Below, piece after piece: positions 31,001 to 39,774 of a stretch of 64,000 nucleotides of DNA. Positions within the stretch are counted from its first letter, which is position 1, and each line of letters begins with the position of its first letter. A program made the translations under genes and the position numbers. Location: contig NC_091220.1 of NCBI RefSeq assembly GCF_040958095.1, positions 27,548,481 through 27,612,480 on the forward strand, read 5' to 3'. The notes below the pieces were generated by a model. It saw only the letters and a list, made by a program, of their open reading frames with translations. It searched no databases and had not been told where the DNA came from. The DNA is from Procambarus clarkii. Taxonomy: Eukaryota > Arthropoda > Malacostraca > Decapoda > Cambaridae.

Positions 31001-31701
31001 TTCATATCTTTCTTAATATTTAGCCTTTTCCTTTGAAAGTGGACTTGTTTTTTCCCCAGTGGTAATTCAACGTTCAAGGCAAAGTGGTCACTAAGTAGTT
31101 CCCGAACAACCCGAGCCTCCCCCATAATCCCCTGAGAGTTTAAAACGCAGGCATAGTCAAGCCGTCCTCCCCTGATGTGAGTTGGTTCATTGTTTCCCAA
31201 TAGACAGGTATCTGGATGATCTTGTAGAAACTGTAACCACTTGACCCCATTAGTATTAATACTACCCACTGTCCCAAGGCTTGTGTGCCGAGCATTAAGG
31301 TCCCCAATGACCAGTGAAGGATTAGTATAAATGCAGTCAGGTAAATAGTTAGCGTCGAAGCAGTTCCTGGATACATACAAATTAACTACAATAAATTCCC
31401 CTTCCCTTAATGATAATTTAACACAAACACTCTCTATACCTTGCGTTTTTGATGGCGGTTCTACTAACTCTGCTGGTATGGAGTTCTTAACATAAATCGA
31501 CGTGCCTCTGATGTTATTTGCAGCGAAGAGGTGAAACCCTTTATAGCCATTTAATTTCAATAATCCTTCATTCCTATCCCCTGTCTCTTGGAGAGCTACA
31601 ACATCAATATCATTTCCCATCACATAACAATGAACATCTGTAACCCTGTTTCTCAAACCATTAACATTCCATGACAACACTTTCAGTCTAGGGTGATCCA
31701 T
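28042..31701 (-). CDS. LINE ORF2: AP-endonuclease, reverse transcriptase, RNase H
   Basis: An uninterrupted 1219-codon ORF that nicks target DNA, copies its RNA by target-primed reverse transcription and removes RNA from the hybrid. Residues 1-225 are an AP-like endonuclease: LSWNVNGLRN, LQET, VIGDLNARH, LDYA and SDH. RT follows at about 440-700: PGKDGVTYD, YRPVSLISCF, FVDLQGAFDKAN, LGTPQGGVLSPTLFNV and YADD (DNA about 29747-29758). An RNase H domain at about 935-1065 has YCDGS, the Glu of STQAELQAI, FVDSRGALESL and the final Asp of VADDLAKRA, so all four acidic residues are present. The C-terminal CKLC..H....C is a zinc-finger-like motif. RNase H places it with I/R1-type LINEs. Probably competent. 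Confidence 0.94.
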   Translation of the reverse strand: MDHPRLKVLSWNVNGLRNRVTDVHCYVMGNDIDVVALQETGDRNEGLLKLNGYKGFHLFAANNIRGTSIYVKNSIPAELVEPPSKTQGIESVCVKLSLREGEFIVVNLYVSRNCFDANYLPDCIYTNPSLVIGDLNARHTSLGTVGSINTNGVKWLQFLQDHPDTCLLGNNEPTHIRGGRLDYACVLNSQGIMGEARVVRELLSDHFALNVELPLGKKQVHFQRKRLNIKKDMKNYFIQNMGDWYQHYTPLCVDSFYEDMVENIEKLVQRENNGGRGSKTHGPKKFKYSNDQQVKGWERMLRGAHKAWLKNGMRDEEKNTMLEVARECSQVRKEARDRYWQDFAQAIGNTKNLKDIWRAVNKVRGCKTKFIAHSDPGKVANELVDKWASAAGMESLPADTRVTIESWENIRNGVTLCALNTRSIACTEITHDELLDAIKSGSSTAPGKDGVTYDILNYLAGMKPNPLLDLFNMSYREGKLPRKWKEAVIIPIPKSNGGYRPVSLISCFCKMMERILLNRLLYLVGDNMSNNLFGFIKGKSTADCLLKCLSNVDDNCRVFVDLQGAFDKANGEVILYELANLGITGRLLHWIRDYLQGRKGQVYYQGYMSEERRFQLGTPQGGVLSPTLFNVLMNRLASEMYPPGVTTIIYADDILIQGTSGNKIQDALNILGTTCHKLGLVINADKTKYEYRKRRNITLTLNGVELSRVQKYKYLGMYVGYTCESKNAEIKHISTLCKARLHPLKALAFSGKGVGVPILRMLYISTVRSLIDYAAPVLSYTGQGRIQKIELIQNEAMRIILGCQRNAMIEIMRMELNLQSVCDRVRDINTRVSIRFMRRKGGDKLFESVQTCLSDVHTSRKLRETRYTRGLAHDLREYDVLDCCKPSRKCNMSAPWKVQKIDVEIVPLKVKKIHHEPGQLRCLYGSMISRLPRGNSLHVYCDGSVAEDGRAGCGVLIRNYTEFGTVDRIIELRLSNYISSTQAELQAILACLEEVRHDDKNVFVFVDSRGALESLNSRNPVFMSIVEDCKRRITEIQLKGYSVKFMWIPSHVGIVLNEVADDLAKRATSKPQVDIECEFTMRQIRSKIRNIQAQAGVERREIMYESSQTMQHYMYVSQNTHFAYGKRRNAWSDSVYMRLRLGYKYYWEYGIDVHGNDTKCKLCGMLRSHTLAHYILDCPLISVYRNTEIRTVPEQIAWMCHNGKVDDILERYKNFAPRL

Positions 31702-33268
31702 TATTAATCAATTCATTGCCTAAGTCATCCCCAATAAGTTCACTAAATGATAGCCATACCTTGTATAACATCTCCCACCTCCTCCCAAGTTCACCAGTAA
31801 AAGCGACATTGCGATTCTCAAGAGATTTTTTCAGCCCTGAGATGTCCATTATTGGCCCAAATGATTCCTTCATTTTATGTGTAATTATAGGGTTCTTCCT
31901 TTCACTACGACTACCATCATTCACACACACTTCACTTTCCTTCATTTCATCACTCAATATTTCATTTTTGTCCTCAACCACTATATCCTGACTATCCTTC
32001 ACCGTTTTGTGATTTTCCTTGACCTCCTGAACGTTTAATTTAGCCTCGATGGACTCGATTCTCTGCCCCAGATTTTGGAGGAACTCACCAACTTTTTTAA
32101 GTTCAGCCCACACTTCCTTGACCATATTATTATGACCCTCTCTCTGAGCCACAGTAGCCACTTCACTGACCGTTACACTGTCACTGCCGGAGTCCTGAGT
32201 GGTGGCGTGGCTGCTTGTTGCTGGAGCCTGCCTAAGTAAAGGTGACTCCTTTACCCACGCATTCGTCCGGTTCACTGGCACTGTTTGGGGCAGACTGTTT
32301 TGCTGTGCTCCCGGTGTCTGGGTAAGAGCTCTTGCTTGCTCTGTAACATTCACCGGCCGGAGAACAGCCATACTCGGCCTCTTGCTACACACAGCCGAGC
32401 TCGCATTGTGAACACCTCCACAGTTGCAGCATCTGGGAACTATTTTCTCACCCAGATTCAGTCTGTTTCTACACACAGTAGAGAGGTGAGACTTTCCGCA
32501 GAAACGACATCGTGGATCATTTTGACATCTCCAGGATTTATGCCCCCATCTGCAGCATTTCAGGCATATTATGGGCTCTTCCACATACTTTGCTACATGC
32601 CTGTAGCCAGCCCCGGTGATGAACACTTTTTCGGGTACGTCACCTCTCACTAGAGCCACCACCTGACTCCTAGCTTCACCTTTAATAAGGTGACGCTTGG
32701 CCCACACAAATCGTTGGTCGTCGAGTATAAACTCGGGGTCCAGAATCTGAGGGTATTTATAGATAATTACCTTCGTCAGCTTCTCGTTCCCCTCCGGTAT
32801 TTCCATAAGAATTCCATCGTATCCTTGCTGGGTAAGATACTCCACTGCCTCCATAGAACCTACCGTTAAGTAAGGTCTGTTTACACCTTCCTTCAGCAGG
32901 GGCTCGAACTTGCGGTGTTCTCTTCCGAGTTTGACGGTCCACAGCAGCTTCTGATGATAGGCCAGCGTGCATGAGGCAGGGAAGAGAAGCCTCCATCTCC
33001 GCTGATCCTCACCTTCCTGACATCGTTCCGTCCGTTTGTCTGCATCAGTCTCGGCGTCGTTCTTCATTCTTTTATCGTTTCCGTTAAGTGTATTACTGTC
33101 CACACTACGCCTTGCCTCCTGTCTTCTTCGTTTCTTCTTATTTCTTGTCAGAACTTCTAGATACTCGCCCTCCTCGTCTGACTGGCTGCTTTCAGGGTCC
33201 ATGTTAATAACGCCGTGAGAAGTAGCCATGTCTTCTGGTGACTGAGTCTCCATCTCAGTACCCAGCAT
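31688..33268 (-). CDS. LINE ORF1: nucleic-acid-binding Gag-like protein
   Basis: A 526-codon ORF that should coat the LINE RNA. The N-terminal 100 residues are acidic then strongly basic (NKKKRRRQEARR). A central cysteine-rich region (about residues 235-290) has zinc knuckles: CLKCCRWGHKSWRC, CRFCGKSHLSTVC and CCNCGGVHNASSAVC. The C-terminal part has a predicted coiled-coil-like stretch (LKKVGEFLQNLGQRIESIEAK). Its last 14 bases overlap the start of ORF2: ORF2's ATG lies inside ORF1's final codons, in another frame, which points to coupled or reinitiated translation. The first ATG (33268) was used; an internal Met at residue 14 is possible. Confidence 0.9.
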   Translation of the reverse strand: MLGTEMETQSPEDMATSHGVINMDPESSQSDEEGEYLEVLTRNKKKRRRQEARRSVDSNTLNGNDKRMKNDAETDADKRTERCQEGEDQRRWRLLFPASCTLAYHQKLLWTVKLGREHRKFEPLLKEGVNRPYLTVGSMEAVEYLTQQGYDGILMEIPEGNEKLTKVIIYKYPQILDPEFILDDQRFVWAKRHLIKGEARSQVVALVRGDVPEKVFITGAGYRHVAKYVEEPIICLKCCRWGHKSWRCQNDPRCRFCGKSHLSTVCRNRLNLGEKIVPRCCNCGGVHNASSAVCSKRPSMAVLRPVNVTEQARALTQTPGAQQNSLPQTVPVNRTNAWVKESPLLRQAPATSSHATTQDSGSDSVTVSEVATVAQREGHNNMVKEVWAELKKVGEFLQNLGQRIESIEAKLNVQEVKENHKTVKDSQDIVVEDKNEILSDEMKESEVCVNDGSRSERKNPIITHKMKESFGPIMDISGLKKSLENRNVAFTGELGRRWEMLYKVWLSFSELIGDDLGNELINNGSP

Positions 33269-33632
33269 GGGGGGAGGGGGGGGGGAAGGTGCGGAGCAGG
33301 TATCTTGACCCGACCGCGTCCCAGGTAAGACTGTGATACATTAGGTTTTATGTAATACAGTACTGTACTGTATAAAATTAATAAAACTTCAAAACAGACA
33401 ATATTTTATTAATTATAACAACAAACAATATTATTTGAAAACAATTTGTAAGCCTATTTAGATTAAATTTTGAGTAGGCCAATAAAACAAGCACAGGTCG
33501 TGTAAACGTTAGGCCTTGGTGAGGTGGCTGGCACCATTTGTCTCCCCTCCTCCCAGTGTGAAAACGTGTTGCTCGCGCGTGAAGGATAATTTTGAACAAT
33601 TTTTATCTTTTGAACTCTTATACTCTGTCAAG

Positions 33633-35351
33633 ATGTCTCAGAGCAGCATTCGTGGTGTTCAAGATTTAAAACGAAAGAGAAAATATTTGTCAATTGATCA
33701 GAAAATTGATTTAATAGAGAAAGCAGAGCGTGGATACTCAGTCACCCGTCTCGCCCAAGAATTCAACATCGGTAAAGCTACAGTTTGTGATATAAAAAAG
33801 CAGAAGGATAATATTAGGAAATTCGTTGCTCAAAGTCAAACTCATGCAATAGGCAACAGAAAAACATTGAAGCCTGCTAAATACACGGATTTGGACTCTG
33901 CTGTATTCAAATGGTTTACACAGCATCGTGCGAAAGGAATTGCTGTTTCAGTTGATTCTATTAGAAATGCAGCTGAAAGACTTGCTGAAAAGTTAAACAT
34001 TGACAATTTCAAGGCTAGCACTGGATGGGTATGTCGATTTAAAGAGAGGCATGGCATCATTAACAAGAAAATTTGTGGTGAAGCCTTAAGTGCAGATGTA
34101 GGAAGTATTAATGCATTTAAATATAAACTTTCTCAGCACATGGTATCTAATAATCTAAGCTGGTTTCAAGTGTACAATGCAGATGAAACAGGCTTTAACT
34201 GGAAATGCCTTCAAAAAAACACTTTGGCCTCTAGGCTTGAGGAGAGTATTCCTGGTCGCAAGGTAAGCAAGGAAAGAATTTCAGCATTATTGTGCGGTAA
34301 TGCAGATGGCAGTCACCGAACAAAGTGCGCAATTGTTGGGAAATCTGCCAACCCCAGAGCATTGAAAAACTGCATGAACAGATTACCTGTTGTTTACTAC
34401 AACACCAAAAATGCCTGCTTCACACAGATTATTTTTGAAGACTGGTTCCAGAATCACTTTTGTAAAGAAGTAAGAAAGCATCAGATCAATGAGCGTGGCA
34501 TTCGTCCTGCTGATGTAAAGGCAATGCTGTTGGTTGCTAATGCCCCAGCTCACCCCATTGCTAAATTAACATCGCCTGATGGTAAAATAACATGTATGGC
34601 TTTACCACCAAATACTACATCTTTAATACAGCCCATGGATCAGGGGGTTATCTATGCTCTCAAACGGCTTTATAAGAGAGCTATGAATGTAGAAATAATG
34701 GAAGTTCTGCTCTCTCAGGAAGACGAGAGGCTTAATAAGGATACAAAAGCTAGTAGAACACTAGAAAACTTCAAGAAATATTCAATTAAAGACGCTATTT
34801 ACATCTGGGCCAAACAATGGAACGAGTTGAAGGTCACCACATTAAAGAACGCATGGAATAAAATTCTGAGTCCGGTACCTGGTGAGAATAAAGATGAAGA
34901 TGACTATGATTTTGAGGGCTTTGATAATGCGATTTTTGAGACATTAGGAGATGCTGGCGAGGAAGATTTGCAACTTTCTGATGTGACTGAGTGGTTAGAT
35001 AATGATGCTGCTGATCCAGGTTATGGTGAATTAACTGATGATGAGATTATCCAGTGTGTTACTGGTAATGCTGATGAGGATGCGGAAGAGGAGGAAGATA
35101 CCTGTAGCATGTTACCTATTCCATATGCTGCATCATTACAAAACCTTAATCAGCTGCTTGATATGGTTGCTGTAACTGATGATGAAGACGTGGCAGATTA
35201 TTATCTACACCTAAGGGGATTGAAAGATATTATAATGAAGAAGCTCATAATGAAGAAACAAACTAAGATTCAAAAGTTTTTGGTACAGATTAACAGTAGG
35301 CCTACAGGACCAGCACCCAGCACTAGCAAGGACTCACCTGAGGATGCCTAG
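33633..35351 (+). pseudogene. Tigger/pogo transposase, catalytically dead and truncated
   Basis: The ORF opens upstream at 33516, but the likely start is the ATG at 33633 (MSQSSIRG). Residues about 18-55 form a psq-type helix-turn-helix (LSIDQKIDLIEKAERGYSV, TRLAQEFNIGKATV), followed by a CENP-B-type DNA-binding domain (FKASTGWVCRFKERHGI). The DDE domain has Asp184 in NADETGFNW and Asp336 in QPMDQGVI. The second catalytic position, normally DNAPAHP, reads ANAPAHP (Ala302, codon at 34536-34538). An in-frame TAG at 35349-35351, where sister repeats read CAG, ends it within the first unit of a C-terminal repeat array; the same frame stays open to 35915. Cut-and-paste activity is not expected. 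Confidence 0.9.
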
Positions 35352-35915
35352 GCAACTGGACCAGCACCTAGCACTAGCAAGGACTCACCTGAGGATGCCC
35401 AGGATACTGTACCAGCACCTAGCACTAGCATGGACTCACCTGAGGATGCCCAGGATACTGGACCAGCACCTAGCACTAGCATGGACTCACCTGAGGATGC
35501 CCAGGATACTGGACCAGCACCTAGCACTAGCATGGACTCACCTGAGGATGCCCAGGATACTGGACCAGCACCTAGCACTAGCATGGACTCACCTGAGGAT
35601 GCCCAGGATACTGGACCAGCACCTAGCACTAGCATGGACTCACCTGAGGATGCCCAGGATACTGGACCAGCACCTAGCACTAGCATGGACTCACCTGAGG
35701 ATGCCCAGGATACTGGACCAGCACCTAGCACTAGCATGGACTCACCTGAGGATGCCCAGGATACTGGACCAGCACCTAGCACTAGCATGGACTCACCTGA
35801 GGATGCCCAGGATACTGGACCAGCACCTAGCACCAGCAAGGACTTACCTGAGGATGCCCAGGCAACTGGACCAGCACCCAGCACTAGCCATAACTTACCT
35901 GGGAGTGCCAATTGA
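35307..35915 (+). repeat. 51-bp coding minisatellite in the Tigger transposase C terminus
   Basis: Twelve units with exact 51-bp spacing (ggaccagcac at 35307, 35358 and so on to 35868), each encoding 17 residues of the form GPAPSTSMDSPEDAQDT in the transposase frame. Because the period is a multiple of three, long ORFs appear on both strands. The central units are almost identical; the first and last differ (Lys instead of Met, Ala-Thr instead of Asp-Thr). The tract is acidic, Ser/Pro-rich and presumably disordered. Confidence 0.93.
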
Positions 35916-36252
35916 GCTGTACAACACAGTTCTAATGACATAAATGTACAAAGTGTAAAAAGTGTAGTTTAAGTGATACAGTACAGTATACGTTTACTTA
36001 AGTACTGTAGTGTGATTCTAGTGGTTTGTACTTTATGTACAGACTGTAGTGTATAATGTACATTTGTTAGAAAAGTTACTGTTCCTTAATGAATTTATAT
36101 TCATGTCATATCTGGCACTCTCAGGGTATTGAGGCTAAAAATCTGCACTACACAACTCAACTGTTAAGGTAAATACAGTAAAACACAGAAACAATTTATT
36201 GCTAGATTTATAAACTAGATTTTAGATTTAGAAAGATTACATAAATTAGGAT

Positions 36253-36283
<31 letters not shown>

Positions 36284-36382
36284 CGGTCAGAGGTTTTTTT
36301 TGGGGCCGGACGGATGGAACGAATTCCGCACTGGAACGAATCTGCCTCGCCCCATATAGTTCGTTCAAGTGAGGACACACTG
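35916..36382. other. Tigger 3' untranslated region and right terminal repeat
   Basis: AT-rich, no ORF. It includes a poly-T/poly-G run at 36250-36290, then the right inverted repeat with gttcgttcaagtgaggac just inside the end. Confidence 0.7.
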
Positions 36383-36389
36383 TAAAATA

Positions 36390-36600
36390 TTTGTGGCAAC
36401 TGCCGCCTGACAGCTCGAGCGGAGTAGACCTCGTCTGGCGAAGGCTCTGTCAACGCCCCTTTTTTGCCACACTTCCCTACCCTATTGCGGCTAAAATATG
36501 CCACCTACGATTTTTTTGTTATTTTTTCCGTGATCAGGGAACAAAAATTAACACTTCTATAAGTTGAAAGAATTTTTTGGATTTTTTTGTTGTTGCGCCT
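36390..36600 (+). repeat. Foldback element arm (diverged)
   Basis: The order of words ttgtggcaa, cctgacagctcgagcgg, gtcaacgcc, tgccacacttccc, taaaatatgccacc, tgatcagggaacaaa and gcgcctgtggg matches the left arm of the foldback at 40312-40900. The matching right arm lies at about 37740-37995. Confidence 0.7.
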
Positions 36601-37240
36601 GTGGGTGTTAATTCCATTTGGACCCCTAGCGGTTTGAGGGTTAAGGTCTTTTCTTTGCATTTTTATGTATTACTACAGTACCTCTATACTACACATTGTT
36701 GTGTATCTTGGAAGGTGCATGTTGGCTTTTCTCATGCTCGTGCTAAGTTGGGCTGTGTTCATGTTCACTTCCCTGTTGTTGAACGGGCCCAGTGTTCCAT
36801 TATAGGTCTGAGTTCTTCCTCTTATCCTTGTCTGTCACTACCAGCTTCTGCGTTGCAATGTTTGCAGGTAGATATAGTTTTCCGATCATCCACTCCTGCC
36901 CTACAGTTAATTTTCGTTGGGCCTTTTCTTTGTGTTCCCTTTCAGGACAGTACATTTATGTTTTAGTGCAGCACATGTTCTACATAGTTCTCCTCATTTC
37001 TTCCTCTGCGACATGTGCATCGTTCTGCCCTGCTGGGGCTGGTGGTGCCGCTCCTGTGGGTTGCGGTGTCACAGTTTTTCGCTTCGCGTTTTGGTGCGTG
37101 GTGCTCGTTTCCTTGTTGGCCTCTACCTGGGCCCTGGTTCTTAGGTTTTTATTGCCATTTTGTCCTTGCTATTTGAAAAGTCTGCGCTTCAGCAGTTTCT
37201 GCAAGCGGCTTTTTCTCATCTTTAAATGTTGGCCTTATCG
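36600..37240. other. No gene recognised
   Basis: T/C-rich plus strand with several overlapping short ORFs that lack motifs (for example 36577-36966 and 36792-37316). It separates the two arms of a diverged foldback and could be an insertion. Nothing could be assigned. Confidence 0.35.
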
Positions 37241-37735
37241 TTCTTTCGGGGGTCGGGGAGGGGGGGAAATCCCTCCCTCAGCATTACTCTTTCCACCATA
37301 CTATGCACAGCGCTAATTATCACAACATTCCTGCTATTATCAGAATCCTGGACATTTTTATCACGGGGGGGGGGTCTTTTGTAATACTATCATCGCTAAA
37401 TAATAGCAGGCACATGTATATTTTGACATTTTTAGGAGATGCAGTGGTCACAAGCTGAACAGCAGTGTTGATAGCTTATGCTACGTGCACCAGCCTTGGT
37501 TGCTCAGTCAGTACTGAGGCTCTCACACCTGGGAATGTTGACCATGATTTTTTTTTTAATGGCATCTGTTCACAAGAGCCCTGAGGAAGCTGATGTGAAC
37601 CCCATATAGCCGTGGGACTTTTAAATCTTGTGTGGTACTCCAACACACGAATAGCTGTGGTGCACAGTTCCATGACAGTTACTCACCACAGCTATTGATG
37701 TGTTGCGCAGCTTATGGGTTAACCCCAGGGCTGCT
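37240..37735 (+). repeat. Composite repeat block, copy 1
   Basis: Contains in order: catactatgcacag, cctgctattatcagaatcc, ctaaataatagcagg, acaagctgaacagcagtg (37452), ccttggttgctcagtcag, cacacctgggaatgttg, an A/T run and cctgaggaagctgatgtgaa. The same order recurs at 38790-39770 and 42810-43170. The 31-bp word that forms the minisatellite at 38983 is present here only once. Confidence 0.8.
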
Positions 37736-37739
37736 CTTG

Positions 37740-37995
37740 CAGTTATAGCCTGCAACATGCCCAGGCACAAGAAATACAAAAATACATATATTTTTTTCAT
37801 CTTATAAAAGTATTCATTTGTGTTCCCTGATCACGGGAAAAATAATAAAAAAAATTATAGGTGGCATATTTTGGCTTCAAGAGGGTGTGGAAGTCTGACA
37901 AAAATGAGGCGTTGACAGAGCAAGTGTCGGAGGAGGTCTGCTCCGCCCAAGCTGTCAGGCAGGAGTTGCCACAAAGATATTATTACCTACAGTAT
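37740..37995 (-). repeat. Foldback element arm (diverged)
   Basis: Matches the right arm of the 40312-40900 foldback (gtgttccctgatcacggg, gtggcatattttggc, ggaagtctgac, gaggcgttgacagag, gttgccacaaagatattatt), in the opposite sense to 36390-36600. Confidence 0.75.
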
Positions 37996-38214
37996 TTATT
38001 TCAATGTCTCTGATTTGTTCTCAGTTTTTGGCAATAATATTACTCAATAATGTGTAGTGTGATATATTTATATAATAAAATGTGTGATCCAACTGTACAA
38101 CTAAGCTAGTATGATGAGTCAAGACAATAATTGAGATCGCCACACAATCAGCTGATGCTCCCTCCCTCACTCGCCAGCATTCCTACTCCCACTATAACAT
38201 TTGTGCTGTTTTCA

Positions 38215-38470
38215 CATTATAAACACACATTATATATAAGTATCTACATATTTTGTTCACCATAACTGTACAATTAAGCTGGTATGCTGCCCAAACAACA
38301 GTGGCCACAACAAAATTGCTTGTCAAGAGACACCTGTCACCAAAATGGCTCCTCCCAACATACTCCTTTTGCTGTTATTTCACTATATACATTTGTTATA
38401 CAGTATATAAGTATCTACATTTGTGTTCCCCATAGTGAACCACTAAGCTGGTATGGTGAGTGCAGACAAT
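38215..38470 (+). repeat. Diverged tandem repeat of about 170-185 bp
   Basis: The phrase tatataagtatctacat, followed by gttcaccataac and then aagctggtat, occurs at about 38232 and 38404. The same unit recurs at about 42170, 42355, 42537 and 42724, and once at 26325. No ORF. Confidence 0.7.
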
Positions 38471-38475
38471 AACAG

Positions 38476-38785
38476 GTGGCCACAGGTCCGCTTGGAGCGT
38501 GCTGTCGGACATGTGATCCTGTGGTCCCGGGTTCGATCCCGGGCGCCGGTGAGAAACGATGGGCAGAGTTTCTTTCACCCTATGCTCCTGTTACCTAGCA
38601 GTAAATAGTTAGTCAGCTGTCACGGGCTGCTTCCTGGGGTGTGTGTGTGTGTGTGGTGTGAAAAATAAAAAATTAAAATTGTAGTAGTAGTAACAGTTGA
38701 TTGACAGTTGAGAGGCGGGCCAAAAGAGCAGAGTTCAACCCCCGCAAGCACAACTAGGTGAATACAACTAGGTGAATACAAAGTC
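38476..38785 (+). mobile_element. tRNA-derived SINE
   Basis: It begins with a tRNA-like head: a box A-like stretch around 38484-38500 and a clear box B (CGGGTTCGATCCCGG, about 38527-38541). The body contains gggcagagtttctttcaccc and the tgttacctagcag word, then gtcacgggctgcttcctgggg and a (TG)n run at 38638-38656. The tail has two copies of caactaggtgaata. The head is degraded on the 5' side. This head and body type is, from memory, common in decapods; that is recognition, not a search result. Confidence 0.75.
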
Positions 38786-38982
38786 AGCAGATGCGACCTC
38801 CCTCAGCATTACTGCTCCCACCATACTGTACACAGTGCTAATTATCACAACAGTCCTGCTATTATCAGAATCCTGGTCAATTTTATCACAGTCAGGGGTC
38901 TTCTGTAATACTATCATTGCTAAATAATACCAGTTACATATATAGTTTGACATTTTTAGGCGATGCTGTAGTCACACGCTGA
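38786..38982 (+). repeat. Composite repeat block, copy 2 (left part)
   Basis: Matches block copy 1 from the tcagcattactg word through cctgctattatcagaatcc and tgacatttttaggcgatg up to the cacgctgaacagcagtg word where the minisatellite starts. The block resumes after the minisatellite at about 39672 (ccagccatggtggctcggta to gaggaagctgag). Confidence 0.8.
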
Positions 38983-39668
38983 ACAGCAGTGCTGTTAGCT
39001 CGTGCTGCGTGAACCAGCAGTGCTGTTAGCTCATGCTGCGTGCACCAGCAGTGCTGTTAGCTCGTGCTGCGTGCACCAGCAGTGCTGTTAGCTCGTGCTG
39101 CGTGCACCAGCAGTGCTGTTAGCTCGTGCTGCGTGCACCAGCAGTGCTGTTAGCTCGTGCTGCGTGCACCAGCAGTGCTGTTAGCTCGTGCTGCGTGCAC
39201 CAGCAGTGCTGTTAGCTCGTGCTGCGTGCACCAGCAGTGTTGTTAGCTCGCGCTGCGTGCACCAGCAGTGCTGTTAGCTCGTGCTGCGTGCACCAGCAGT
39301 GCTGTTAGCTCGTGCTGCGTGCACCAGCAGTGCTGTTAGCTCGTGCTGCGTGCACCAGCAGTGCTGTTAGCTCGTGCTGCGTGCACCAGCAGTGCTGTTA
39401 GCTCGTGCTGCGTGCACCAGCAGTGCTGTTAGCTCATGCTGCGTGCACCAGCAGTGCTGTCAGCTCGTGCTGCGTGCACCATCAGTGCTGTTAGCTCGCG
39501 CTGCGTGCACCAGCAGTGCTGTTAGCTCGCGCTGCGTGCACCAGCAGTGCTGTTAGCTCATGCTGCGTGCACCAGCAGTGCTGTCAGCTCGTGCTGCGTG
39601 CACCATCAGTGCTGTTAGCTCGTGCTGCGTGCACCATCAGTGCTGTTAGCTCGTGCTGCGTGCACGAG
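38983..39668 (+). repeat. 31-bp minisatellite
   Basis: About 22 tandem copies of a 31-bp unit (agcagtgctgttagctcgtg, then ctgcgtgcacc) with rare substitutions (cgcg for cgtg, atcag for agcag, gtcag for gttag). It lies inside composite repeat block copy 2, at the place where copies 1 and 3 have one unit. The Cys/Val/Ala-rich ORFs are artefacts of the repeat. Confidence 0.95.
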
Positions 39669-39774
39669 CAACATGTACCAGCCATGGTGGCTCGGTACTG
39701 AGGCTCTTACACCCGGGAATGTTGCCCACTATATTTTTTTTTATAAATGGCATCTGTTTACAAGAGTCCTGAGG

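Larger units (their letters stand above)
27764..33350 (-). mobile_element. Full-length-looking LINE inserted in the Tigger element
   Basis: A minus-strand element with two open frames. The 3' end (low coordinates) terminates in a (CAATTT)n-type tail at about 27764-27790. The 5' UTR upstream of ORF1 is about 80 bp and includes a G/C homopolymer run at 33270-33285. A candidate target duplication is tgtaataca at 27755-27763 and 33351-33359; an alternative is tgtaatacatt at 27755 against tgtgatacatt at 33332. The host Tigger sequence continues on both sides, so the LINE is younger. Confidence 0.85.
26761..36382 (+). mobile_element. Tigger/pogo DNA transposon carrying a nested LINE
   Basis: The left end begins cagtgcttcctcagtctaat and the right end is an imperfect reverse complement ending aagtgaggacacactg. 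Both are directly flanked by TA, the pogo/Tc1 target duplication. The inverted similarity continues with a shared gaattcc word. The transposase ORF lies in the right part. Without the LINE at 27764-33350 the element would be about 4 kb, normal for a large Tigger. The left untranslated part has an internal duplication: 27003-27112 recurs at about 27163-27270. Confidence 0.82.

Noticed and set aside
35344..35943. ORFs of 199 (+) and 197 (-) codons in other frames of the 51-bp repeat
   Set aside because: Out-of-frame shadows of the transposase C-terminal repeat.
36577..37316. Two overlapping plus-strand ORFs of 129 and 174 codons
   Set aside because: They overlap in different frames, show no recognisable motif, and are T/C-rich; not supported as genes.
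39374..39701. Cys/Val/Ala-rich ORFs
   Set aside because: Translation of the 31-bp minisatellite.
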